Below are positions 8,325 to 15,284 of a stretch of 23,272 bases of DNA, piece by piece. The notes below the pieces were generated by a model, which made no database searches, had not been told where the DNA came from, and was given only the letters and a program-made list of their open reading frames with translations. The position numbers and the translations under genes are program-made. How positions within the stretch are numbered: the first letter of the stretch is position 1; the number at the start of each line of letters is the position of its first letter. Source of the stretch: JBOHBN01 sp050698355 (GTDB lineage: Bacteria; Actinomycetota; Actinomycetes; Streptosporangiales; WHST01); assembly GCA_050698355.1 (NCBI GenBank), contig JBOHBN010000282.1:1-23272 (forward strand), given 5' to 3'.

Positions 8325-9358
8325 GCGCGCCCGCTTCCTCGCTCGCCTTCGGCAGGTGCCGCGAGCCGCTTCGACGCGCTGCTGGTTGCGTCGCGACCCC
8401 TACCTCCGGGCTCGCTCGTCAGCTCCTGCGCTAGGAAGTACTCATCGATGTACTTCTCTCCCTCGTCGCAGAAGAAGGTCACGACGTGCTCGAGGCCGTA
8501 CCGGTCCCGCAGCTGCTTCGCTGCGAGCAGGTGCGCGCCGGAACTCGGCCCGACGAACATGCCGTGGTCGCGCGCCAGGCGGCGCATCTCCGCGACCGCC
8601 TCGTCGCTCTTCACCGAGACGACCTCGTCGATCTCGTCGCGGTGCCGCGCGATGATGCCGGGCACGAACCCGTCGGAGATCCCCTCGATCAGGTGCTTGC
8701 CGACCTCGCCGCACAGGATCGTGCAGGACTCGTTCGGTTCCAGCGCGACCACCCGACAGCGCGGGTTGACCGCGCGGAACGCCTGCCCGACGCCTACGAC
8801 CGTGCCGCCGGTGCCGATCCCGCCGACCACCGCATCCGGTCGCGTCCCCGGTGGCAGGTCGCGCAGCACCTCCTGGGCCAGCCAGGAACGGTTCTCCTCG
8901 ACGTTCCACTCGTTGTCGAACTGCTGCGGCGCGAAGTACCCCGGCTGCTCCCCCAGTTCCTTTGCCAGGGCGAGAGCGTCGGTGACGTGGAAGTCGCCGA
9001 CCGTACGGACCTCCGCCCCGAACGCCTTGGAAATGGCCGTCCGTTCGGTGCTCATCCCGTTCGGCATCACCACGAGCATCCGGTAGCCCTTGACCGCGGC
9101 CACCATGCTCATCGCGTTGCCGGTGTTGCCGCTGCTCGCCTCGACGATGGTGTCACCCGGCCGCAGCAGGCCCTCGCGTTCCCCGCGCTCGATCAGGTAC
9201 TTGGCCAGCCGCGCCTTCACAGAACCCGACGGGTTCAGGTACTCCAGCTTGGCCCAGACACCCTCGATGCGTACGAGCGGCGTGTTCCCGATCGCGTCCA
9301 GCACGCTGCCCACCTGAGGCGACACGTGCACGGGCCGGTCGGCTGTCAGTCCAGTCAT
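8321..9358 (-). CDS. cysteine-synthase-like fold-type II PLP enzyme
   Basis: Beta-replacement or beta-elimination PLP enzyme of the cysteine synthase / cystathionine beta-synthase family. The expected PLP lysine is Lys48 in NPSGSVKAR; most family members read K-D-R here, so Ala49 is unusual. SSGNTG (75-80) is the substrate loop, and GTGGT (182-186) should hold the PLP phosphate. 'CGEVGKHLIEGISDGFVP' matches the family's C-terminal lid region. After residue 313 there is a ~30-residue Ser/Gly/Arg-rich tail without family similarity. AGGAG lies seven bases upstream of the ATG. The gene sits between dimethylglycine oxidase (10-nt gap) and soxB (4-nt overlap). Substrate is uncertain: O-acetylserine and sulfide, or serine made from glycine plus methylene-THF, are both possible. 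Confidence 0.85.
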   Translation of the reverse strand: MTGLTADRPVHVSPQVGSVLDAIGNTPLVRIEGVWAKLEYLNPSGSVKARLAKYLIERGEREGLLRPGDTIVEASSGNTGNAMSMVAAVKGYRMLVVMPNGMSTERTAISKAFGAEVRTVGDFHVTDALALAKELGEQPGYFAPQQFDNEWNVEENRSWLAQEVLRDLPPGTRPDAVVGGIGTGGTVVGVGQAFRAVNPRCRVVALEPNESCTILCGEVGKHLIEGISDGFVPGIIARHRDEIDEVVSVKSDEAVAEMRRLARDHGMFVGPSSGAHLLAAKQLRDRYGLEHVVTFFCDEGEKYIDEYFLAQELTSEPGGRGRDATSSASKRLAAPAEGERGSGRA

Positions 9359-9368
9359 GGTCAGTCTC

Positions 9369-11804
9369 CTAACCCTTCAACCGGCTCATACCCGGATCGA
9401 AGAGCGGTTCCTCGGAAACCAAAGCCGGAATCCTACGATCGAAATACTGAATCTCAACCTTCGTATCCGGCGCGGCGAGGGAAGCCGGCAGCCAGGCGTA
9501 CGCGATGCCGTGGCCGAGGGTGTAGCCCCAGCCCGAGCTGGTCACGTACCCGACGCGCTCACCGCCGGCATACACCGGTTCCTTGCCCATCGCCACGTCG
9601 TTCGGACCGAGCACCAGGCAGCACAGCTTGCGGCTGACCGTGTCGGCCGAGCGTCCCTCGAGCGCGGCCTTGCCGAGGAAGTCGTCCTTGCTCATCCGCA
9701 CCGCGAAGCCGACGCCCGCCTCGTACGGGTCGTGCTCCCACGTCATGTCGGCGCCGAACGACCGGTAGCCCTTCTCCAGGCGCATGCCGTTGAACGCGGC
9801 CCGCCCGCCGGCGATCACGCCGTAGTCCTGCCCGGCTCGCCAGAGCGTGTCCCACAGCGCGAGACCCGTGTCCGCGGTGGCGTAGAGCTCGTAGCCCATC
9901 TCACCGACGTATGACAGGCGCAGCGCGGTCACCGGTACGGTGCCGACGAAGAACTGCTTGGCGCGGAAGTACTTCAGCGACTCGTTGGACAGGTCGGTGC
10001 GCGTCAACCCCTGCACCAGGTCACGTGCGTACGGACCCCACACGCCGACGCAGCAGGTCTCCGGCGTGATGTCGCGGATCGTGACGCGGTGGTCGTCGCC
10101 GGCGAGGCGGCGCAGCCTGTCGAGGTCGAGGTTGCCGTTCGCGCCGACCTGGAAGATGTCGGGCCCGAGCCGCGCGACGGTGACGTCGCTCCTGATACCG
10201 CCGCCCTCGTCGAGCAGCAGGCAGTACGTCACCGAGCCGACCGACTTGTCGACGTTGCCGCTCGTCGCGTACTGCAGCAGGCCGAGCGCGCCCGGGCCGG
10301 ACACCTCCAGCCGCTTCAGCGCTGTCATGTCATACAGCGCGACGCGCTCGCGGGTGACCTGCGCCTCGGCCGCGGCGATCGGCGACCAGTAGCGCACCGC
10401 CCACGGATCCGGGGTCGGAACGGTACGGCCGTCGACGAGGCCCGCGTTGGACTCGAACCAGTGCGGGCGCTCCCACCCGTTCGCCTCCAGGAAATACGCG
10501 CCGAGCTGCTGCTGGCGCGGGTAGAACGGGCTCGTACGCAGCGGCCGTGGCTCGTCCATCGGCTGCAGCGGGTGGACGACGTCGTACACCTCGGCGTAGT
10601 TCTGACAATCCCGCGCACGCAAGTAGTCCGGGCCCAGCTGATGCTTCTCGAACCTGTTCACGTCGCACTCATGCAGGTCGATCGACGGGGCACCGTCGAC
10701 GAGCCACTCCGCGACCGAACGGGCGACGCCGGCCGAGTGCGTGATCCAGACCGCCTCAGCGACCCAGAACCCCTTCACGTCGGGGGACTCGCCGAGCAGC
10801 GGCATGTTGTCCGGGGTGAACGAGAACAGGCCGTTCATCCCCTCGTCGATCTTGGTGTCCGCGAGGGCGGGAAGCAGTCGCTGCGACTCCTTCCATGCGG
10901 GCTCGAACTCCTCCGCCGTGAAGGTCCGCATGCTCGGCATCACCTCGGCGGCCTCGTACGACACGATGTCGTCGGTGGTGATCGGCCGGGGCTCGTGCCC
11001 GTAGTAGCCGATGCCGATCTGCTCGCCGAACTCCCGGTAGTAGAGGTCGAAGTCCTGGTGCCGCAGGATCGGCCGTACGACCTCGGTCTGCCGGCCGGCG
11101 AGCGCGTCGACGGGCGAGGTGAGCGCGTGCTGGTGCTCCAGCGGCGTCAGCGGCAGCGTCATCCCGACCATGCGGGCGACCTTCGGGCCCCAGATGCCGG
11201 CACAGCAGACGACGATGTCGGCAGGGATGTCGCCGTGGTCGGTGCGCACGCCGGTGACCCGGCCGCCGTCGGTGAGGACGTCGTGCACCTGGTGCCGCTC
11301 CAGGAACCGCGCTCCGCGCCCCTGCGCGGCACGCGCCTGCGCCTCGACGGTGCGTACGGGCTTCACCACACCGTCGGTCGGGTTGAGCAGCCCGGCAATG
11401 ACGGCGTCGGGGTCGAGCAGCGGCCACAGCCGCACACACTCGTGGGCGTCGACGATCCTGGCATCGATGCCCCAGGCGGCGAGCCATCCCTGCCGGCGGT
11501 ACAGCTCGGCGACCCGCTCCTCGGTCGTCGCGAGCTCCAGCCCGCCCACCGGCAGGTAGCAGGGTTCACCGTCCACTTCCAGGCCCGCGGCCTTCTCGAC
11601 GGTGTACCGGGCGAATTCGGTCATCGCCTTGGACCCGTTGCACTGGAACACGTTTCCTGGTGCGTGCGACGTCGACCCGCCGGTCGCGTACAGCGGGCCC
11701 TGGTCGACGACGGTGACGTCGGTCCAGCCGCGCATCGTCAGCTCGTCAGCCAGGGCGGCGCCGACGATGCCCGCTCCGATCACCACAACTCTGGGTGCGG
11801 TCAT
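9369..11804 (-). CDS. dimethylglycine oxidase (DAO–GcvT fusion)
   Basis: Bifunctional flavoenzyme predicted to convert N,N-dimethylglycine, O2 and THF to sarcosine, H2O2 and 5,10-methylene-THF. The N-terminal FAD domain has GAGIVG (10-15) and STSHAPG, whose histidine (residue 48) carries covalent FAD in dimethylglycine oxidase/dehydrogenases. 'PILRHQDFDLYYREFGEQIGIG' and 'FSFTPDNMPLLGES' are further oxidase-domain marks. From about residue 420 to the end runs the aminomethyltransferase half (LFDPGMSRLKG terminus), which channels the imine carbon to THF. The 811-aa length is close to the roughly 830-aa Arthrobacter enzyme, which it resembles along its whole length. I chose ATG 11804, with GGAG five bases upstream, over a GTG two codons earlier that overlaps that ribosome site. 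A dehydrogenase with another acceptor is the main alternative. First gene of the operon. Confidence 0.9.
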   Translation of the reverse strand: MTAPRVVVIGAGIVGAALADELTMRGWTDVTVVDQGPLYATGGSTSHAPGNVFQCNGSKAMTEFARYTVEKAAGLEVDGEPCYLPVGGLELATTEERVAELYRRQGWLAAWGIDARIVDAHECVRLWPLLDPDAVIAGLLNPTDGVVKPVRTVEAQARAAQGRGARFLERHQVHDVLTDGGRVTGVRTDHGDIPADIVVCCAGIWGPKVARMVGMTLPLTPLEHQHALTSPVDALAGRQTEVVRPILRHQDFDLYYREFGEQIGIGYYGHEPRPITTDDIVSYEAAEVMPSMRTFTAEEFEPAWKESQRLLPALADTKIDEGMNGLFSFTPDNMPLLGESPDVKGFWVAEAVWITHSAGVARSVAEWLVDGAPSIDLHECDVNRFEKHQLGPDYLRARDCQNYAEVYDVVHPLQPMDEPRPLRTSPFYPRQQQLGAYFLEANGWERPHWFESNAGLVDGRTVPTPDPWAVRYWSPIAAAEAQVTRERVALYDMTALKRLEVSGPGALGLLQYATSGNVDKSVGSVTYCLLLDEGGGIRSDVTVARLGPDIFQVGANGNLDLDRLRRLAGDDHRVTIRDITPETCCVGVWGPYARDLVQGLTRTDLSNESLKYFRAKQFFVGTVPVTALRLSYVGEMGYELYATADTGLALWDTLWRAGQDYGVIAGGRAAFNGMRLEKGYRSFGADMTWEHDPYEAGVGFAVRMSKDDFLGKAALEGRSADTVSRKLCCLVLGPNDVAMGKEPVYAGGERVGYVTSSGWGYTLGHGIAYAWLPASLAAPDTKVEIQYFDRRIPALVSEEPLFDPGMSRLKG

Positions 11805-11820
11805 GAGCACTCCAATGTTT

Positions 11821-11832
11821 CGTATTACACAA
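11821..11832. promoter_or_regulatory. shared 12-bp element, copy 2 (CGTATTACACAA)
   Basis: Matches CGYWWTACRCAA, also present at 11840-11851 and before the metF-like gene at 18359-18370. It lies just upstream of the ribosome site of the dimethylglycine oxidase gene, inside the predicted leader. Its flanks on the side away from the gene (CCGCTC) are also shared with the metF copy. Probable regulator site. Confidence 0.5.
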
Positions 11833-11839
11833 CCGCTCG

Positions 11840-11851
11840 CGCTTTACGCAA
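11840..11851. promoter_or_regulatory. shared 12-bp element, copy 1 (CGCTTTACGCAA)
   Basis: Same 12-bp pattern as 11821-11832, offset by 19 nt, close to two helical turns. It overlaps the predicted transcription start of the operon, a position suited to repression. Confidence 0.45.
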
Positions 11852-11858
11852 CACCCTC

Positions 11859-11887
11859 AGAATCGCCGCGGGGCGTGGTCGTGTCAA
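11859..11887 (-). promoter_or_regulatory. promoter of the dimethylglycine oxidase–sox operon
   Basis: On the minus strand a consensus -35 TTGACA (revcomp at 11882-11887) is followed after 17 nt by the -10-like GATTCT (revcomp at 11859-11864). Predicted transcription starts near 11852, leaving a leader of about 48 nt before the ATG at 11804. The perfect -35 and the exact spacing make this the best housekeeping promoter in the window. Confidence 0.65.
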
Positions 11888-11889
11888 GA

Positions 11890-11916
11890 GATGGGTTGCG
11901 GTGACCGCAACCCATC
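11890..11916. promoter_or_regulatory. perfect palindrome (operator candidate) next to the -35 box
   Basis: Two perfect 13-bp arms (GATGGGTTGCGGT at 11890-11902 and its complement at 11904-11916) surround a single G. The core reads GGTTGC-N7-GCAACC, the same layout as the repeat over the iclR1 start codon (15158-15176). It lies 2 bp upstream of the -35 box. A further half-site ACCGCAAC occurs at 11923-11930. It could also fold as a 3' hairpin of the upstream rid gene, but a one-base loop and the match at iclR1 favour protein binding. Confidence 0.65.
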
Positions 11917-11966
11917 GCGGATACCGCAACGCCCATTCCGGCTGCCGGCCCTCGGACCGCCCAATG

Positions 11967-12377
11967 TCACCGCAGCGCGGCGACGGCCTCCACCTCAACG
12001 AGTTGGTCCGGGTAGCCGAGTACGGCCACCCCGACCAGCGTGCTCGGCGCATCGTGCGGACCGAGGCAGCGACTGACCACGTCCCACGCCACCAACAGGT
12101 CCGCTCGTGAGTCGCTGGCTACGTACACGGTCGTCTTCACCACGTCTGACAGGTCGGCGCCCGTCGCCTGCAAGGCAGCCCGCAGGTTGGCCATGGCCTG
12201 CTCGGCCTGGCCGCGCACATCGCCTGCCGCCACTGTGTTGCCTGCCTCGTCGAGGGGGCAGGCACCAGCGGTGAAGACCAGACGGGATGCGTCCCGTGCC
12301 ACCGCCGCGTAGGCGTAAGGAACGTCGCCCGCCAGCGTCGGCGCGCGGGTCAGCTCGACAGATGCCTTGTCAACCAC
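11967..12377 (-). CDS. RidA/YjgF-family protein lacking the catalytic arginine
   Basis: RidA-fold trimeric protein of 136 aa. Family marks are 'LVFTAGACPLDEAGNTVAAGDVRGQAEQAMANLRAALQATGADLSDVVKTTVYV' (33-86) and the C-terminal 'LVEVEAVA'. Canonical RidA hydrolyses reactive enamine/imine products of PLP enzymes or amine oxidases, which would suit the neighbouring operon. However, the arginine equivalent to Arg105 of E. coli RidA aligns with Ser112 (DAPSTLVGV), so this is probably a Rid4–7-type member whose activity may differ. The start is GTG 12377 without a strong ribosome site. It lies 162 nt upstream of the dimethylglycine oxidase gene on the same strand. That gap holds the operon promoter, so co-transcription is possible but not required. 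Confidence 0.85.
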   Translation of the reverse strand: MVDKASVELTRAPTLAGDVPYAYAAVARDASRLVFTAGACPLDEAGNTVAAGDVRGQAEQAMANLRAALQATGADLSDVVKTTVYVASDSRADLLVAWDVVSRCLGPHDAPSTLVGVAVLGYPDQLVEVEAVAALR

Positions 12378-12500
12378 GGTTGCAGTCTTGCAGGTCCAAG
12401 TCTGCGAACCCCCGGCTACCGTTCGAGTCCGACCTCGGGATGAGGCGCATCAGTCCCGTTGTCGATGCCGACCACCCGCCCGGCGGGTAGCTTGTTGCCC

Positions 12501-13232
12501 ATGACTCCCGCTCCTCAGGCAAGGCCCGCGGCGAAGGCCGGCGCCGGCGGTTTCCTCGCGCTGATCCTCGCGGTGATCGCGTTCCTCTCCACCACGCCCG
12601 ACCTCACGCGATTGGGTCTGCGTGCCGACAGGGGACTTGCGGGGTTGCGTACGACGACGTTGACCGAAGCCGCCGAGGGGTTGACCTTCGCCGCCCAGGA
12701 AGCAGTCGGTCTCGCCGCCCTCCTGGTCGCCCTGATCGTCCTGGTCATGTGGCAACGGCGCTTCGATGCGCTACGCCTCCTTGGCATGGCAGGTGTCGCG
12801 TGGGTGGCGGCGTACGCGATCAAACACCTGCTGGACCGGGCCCGCCCACCGGAGAGCCTGTGGGTGATCAACCCCGATCCCACCGGGAGCCTGCCGAGCG
12901 GGCACACCACGACGGCCACCGTGATCCTGGTGATGGCGTACGTGCTGTTCCGCCACACCCGCGCGGGACGCCCCGTGCTCGCTGTGGGCGTGCTGTATGC
13001 CCTCGCCGTGGGGGTGAGCCGGCTCTACCTCGGTGACCACTATCCGGCCGACGTGCTGGCCGCCTACCTCACCGCGCTGGCCGCGGCGTTGCTCGTGTCG
13101 GCCATCGCGGATTTGCGGTTCGTACGCGTCATAGCCGCGGCCGTGCTGCGCACCCCGGAGATCGTCCCGCCCAAGGACGAGCCGGCCGTCGGCGCGCACC
13201 GGCGGCCGCGCGGGGTCACGGAACGCACATGA
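12501..13232 (+). CDS. PAP2-family membrane phosphatase
   Basis: Lipid or isoprenoid phosphatase of the PAP2 superfamily. Numbered from ATG 12501 it has 243 aa and the three signature motifs: K108-x6-R115-P116 (KHLLDRARP), P132-S-G-H135 and S173-R-x5-H180-x3-D184 (SRLYLGDHYPAD). His135 and His180 are the expected catalytic residues. Hydrophobic segments near 17-32, 66-84, 97-108, 139-150, 158-172 and 186-204 make it an integral membrane protein with its active site probably outside the membrane. The C-terminal 30 residues are Pro/Arg-rich and probably cytoplasmic. Upstream in-frame ATG 12464 and TTG 12459 are alternatives, as ribosome sites are weak at all of them. It overlaps the amidohydrolase gene by 4 nt. 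Confidence 0.85.
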   Translation: MTPAPQARPAAKAGAGGFLALILAVIAFLSTTPDLTRLGLRADRGLAGLRTTTLTEAAEGLTFAAQEAVGLAALLVALIVLVMWQRRFDALRLLGMAGVAWVAAYAIKHLLDRARPPESLWVINPDPTGSLPSGHTTTATVILVMAYVLFRHTRAGRPVLAVGVLYALAVGVSRLYLGDHYPADVLAAYLTALAAALLVSAIADLRFVRVIAAAVLRTPEIVPPKDEPAVGAHRRPRGVTERT

Positions 13233-14380
13233 CGGTCAGCCGTACGGAGCAGGCTCTCGAGCAAGCGCTAGAGAGCCTTCCGCTCGTCGACCACCACGTC
13301 CACGGCGCGCTGACCGGCGACGTCGGCCGCCAGGGCTTCGAGACGTTCATCACCGAATCCGATCGCCCCGGACCCGCGGGCGTGACCCCGTTCGACTCCC
13401 AACTCGGCTTCGCGATCCGCCGGTGGTGCGCGCCCGTCCTCGACCTCGATCCGCATGCGATGCCACAGGAGTACATGGACCGGAGGCAGGCCCTCGGCGT
13501 CGAGGAGGTGAACAGGCGGCTGCTCACCGGAAGCGGCATCGCCCACTTCCTGCTCGACACGGGCCTCGGCGAGGGCGTCATCCACGGGGTCGACGGCATG
13601 CGCGAGGCCAGCGGGCAGCCGGCCGACGAGATCGTCCGCCTGGAGGTCATCGCGGAGGACCTCGCTGCCCGGGGGGTTGGCGCCGGGGAGTTCGCCGACC
13701 GTTTTCGCGAAGCGCTCGCGGAGCGCACCGCACATGCGGCAGGCGTGAAATCGATCATCGCCTACCGGTACGGCCTCGACTTCGACCCCGAACCACCCTC
13801 CCAGATGGAGGTGGTCTCGGCCGCCGGTCACTGGCTACGGCAGGTCGCGCGCGGCGCGGGGCCGAGACTGGCCGACCCCGTCCTGCTGCGTGCGCTGGTC
13901 TGGGCCGGGGTCGAGCGCGGCCTGCCGCTGCAGTTCCACGTCGGCTACGGCGACCCCGACCTCGACCTGCACCGCTGCGACCCGCTGCACCTGACCGGCT
14001 TCCTGCGCCGCACCGCGGACCGTGGCGTGCCCATCATGTTGCTGCACAACTACCCGTTCCACCGGGGCGCCGGCTACCTCGCCGCCGTGTTCCCGCATGC
14101 CTACCTTGACGTGGGCCTCGCCGTGCCGTACGCGGGCGGCCGGGCCGCCGGAATCATCGCGGAGTCACTGGAGGTGGCGCCGTTCGGCAAGCTCCTCTTC
14201 TCCTCCGACGCGTACGGCCCCGCCGAACTGCACTACCTCGGCGCCCTGCTGTGGCGGCGCGGCATGGCGAAGGTGCTGCGCGGATTCGTGGATGCCGGCG
14301 AGTGGAGCGAGGACGACGCGGCGCGCACCGCCAGGCTGGTCGGTGCGGAAAACGCCCGCCGCGTCTACCAGCTGCGCTGA
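13229..14380 (+). CDS. FluG-like amidohydrolase (amidohydrolase-2 family)
   Basis: TIM-barrel metal hydrolase of 383 aa, resembling the N-terminal amidohydrolase domain of FluG-type proteins. Probable metal and catalytic residues are His23 and His25 in VDHHVH, His237 in QFHVGYG, His273 in LLHNYPF and Asp327 in SSDAYGPAE. The 'SDAYGPAELHYLGALLWRR' stretch is typical of this subfamily, and Lys174 in 'GVKSIIAYR' is conserved in related proteins. ATG 13229 overlaps the stop of the PAP2 gene (ATGA), so the pair is one transcription unit. The glutamine synthetase domain or gene often linked to FluG-like proteins is absent here. Substrate is unknown; hydrolysis of a gamma-glutamyl or other amide is only a guess. 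It ends 10 nt before the convergent iclR1. Confidence 0.8.
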   Translation: MTVSRTEQALEQALESLPLVDHHVHGALTGDVGRQGFETFITESDRPGPAGVTPFDSQLGFAIRRWCAPVLDLDPHAMPQEYMDRRQALGVEEVNRRLLTGSGIAHFLLDTGLGEGVIHGVDGMREASGQPADEIVRLEVIAEDLAARGVGAGEFADRFREALAERTAHAAGVKSIIAYRYGLDFDPEPPSQMEVVSAAGHWLRQVARGAGPRLADPVLLRALVWAGVERGLPLQFHVGYGDPDLDLHRCDPLHLTGFLRRTADRGVPIMLLHNYPFHRGAGYLAAVFPHAYLDVGLAVPYAGGRAAGIIAESLEVAPFGKLLFSSDAYGPAELHYLGALLWRRGMAKVLRGFVDAGEWSEDDAARTARLVGAENARRVYQLR

Positions 14381-14390
14381 CGCCCGGCGG

Positions 14391-15167
14391 CTACTTCCAC
14401 CCGCCGTGCCAGCCCAGCCGCCGTGATATCACCTGGCCCGCGGTCACGACCGCCTTGCCGACCTCTTCGATCCGGCTCTCGAGCCGGAACCCGGGGCCGG
14501 ACGCGCTGACCGACGCGGTTACCTCGCCGTGCGCGTCGAACACCGGCCCCGCAACGGCCGTGAGCCCGGTCTCCAGCTCGTCAACGGCGATCGCGTACCC
14601 GCGCTCGCGGACGCGGGCGAGGTCGGCCTCCACCGCACGCAGGGAGGTCAGGGTGTGCTCGGTGAACCGTTCGAGCGGTGTATGGAGCACGTCGGCGGGC
14701 TTCTGCCCCGAGAATGCGAGCAGCGCCTTGCCGTTGGACGTCGCGTGCACGGGAATCCGCTGACCCACCCAGTTGTGGATCTGCAGCGCCGACGGCCCGG
14801 CGATCTGGTCGATGTAGAGGGCTGCGCCGTCGGACATGACCGTGATGTTGATCGTCTCGCCGACCTCGGCGGCAAGTTCGCGGGCGACGACCCGGCTCTC
14901 CTGTACGAGGTCGAGCTGCCGCTGCGTAGCCCCGGCCAGGCGAAGCAGCCCCACGCCGAGCCGGTAACGCCCCCGGTCGCTGTCCTGCTCGACGAGCCCG
15001 CGCCGGTCCAGGGTTGCGACCAGCCGGAACGCCGTGGACTTGTGCACGCCGAGCTCGTTCGCGATCTCGGTGACGCCCGCGTCACCCTCCCGGGCGAGGA
15101 TCTCCAGGATCGTCACCGCCCGGTCGACCGACTGGACGCCCGTTCCTCCCGCCGGTTGGTTGCCCAT
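14391..15167 (-). CDS. IclR-family transcriptional regulator 1
   Basis: 258-aa IclR regulator. The winged HTH covers residues 11-70, with the helix pair TEIANELGVHKSTAFRLVATLDRRG (33-57). The effector-binding domain covers about 75-258, with VGETINITVMSDGAALYIDQI, HATSNGKALLAF, RERGYAIAVDELETGLTAVAGPVFD and 'ASVSASGPGFRL'. I start it at ATG 15167 (MGNQPAGG) because the upstream extension has no family similarity. There is no good Shine–Dalgarno, so it may be leaderless. A GGTTGC-N7-GCAACC inverted repeat covers the start codon and recurs at the dimethylglycine oxidase promoter, which suggests autoregulation and control of that operon. It is convergent with the PAP2–amidohydrolase pair. The effector is probably a methylated glycine or related compound (inference). 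Confidence 0.9.
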   Translation of the reverse strand: MGNQPAGGTGVQSVDRAVTILEILAREGDAGVTEIANELGVHKSTAFRLVATLDRRGLVEQDSDRGRYRLGVGLLRLAGATQRQLDLVQESRVVARELAAEVGETINITVMSDGAALYIDQIAGPSALQIHNWVGQRIPVHATSNGKALLAFSGQKPADVLHTPLERFTEHTLTSLRAVEADLARVRERGYAIAVDELETGLTAVAGPVFDAHGEVTASVSASGPGFRLESRIEEVGKAVVTAGQVISRRLGWHGGWK

Positions 15168-15176
15168 AGCGCAACC
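15158..15176. promoter_or_regulatory. inverted repeat over the iclR1 start codon
   Basis: GGTTGC (15158-15163), 7-nt spacer containing the start codon, then GCAACC (15171-15176). It is identical in arms and spacing to the core of the 11890-11916 palindrome. Probable autoregulatory operator of IclR regulator 1. Confidence 0.55.
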
Positions 15177-15221
15177 GTAACCGATCCCCGCGATGCCGGC
15201 ACCCGCGTACCACGAACATGC

Positions 15222-15265
15222 GAAGGGCACCTTGACAGGACTATGAGGCTGTCAAGGTGCCCTTC
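15222..15265 (-). terminator. strong hairpin terminator after the DmdA-like gene
   Basis: Perfect 17-bp stem (GAAGGGCACCTTGACAG at 15222-15238 with its complement at 15249-15265) and a 10-nt loop, 19 nt past the stop of the DmdA-like gene and before iclR1 on the same strand. It should separate the two units. Confidence 0.75.
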
Positions 15266-15284
15266 AACCGGTGGAACCCCGGAG

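Noticed and set aside
11890..11916. Palindrome as terminator of the rid gene
   Set aside because: One-base loop, no U-tract, direct contact with a -35 box and a matching repeat at iclR1 fit an operator better; a double role is not excluded.
10089..12110. 673-codon plus-strand open frame over dimethylglycine oxidase
   Set aside because: Antisense shadow; composition is that of GC-skewed non-coding frames, and the other strand encodes a complete known enzyme.
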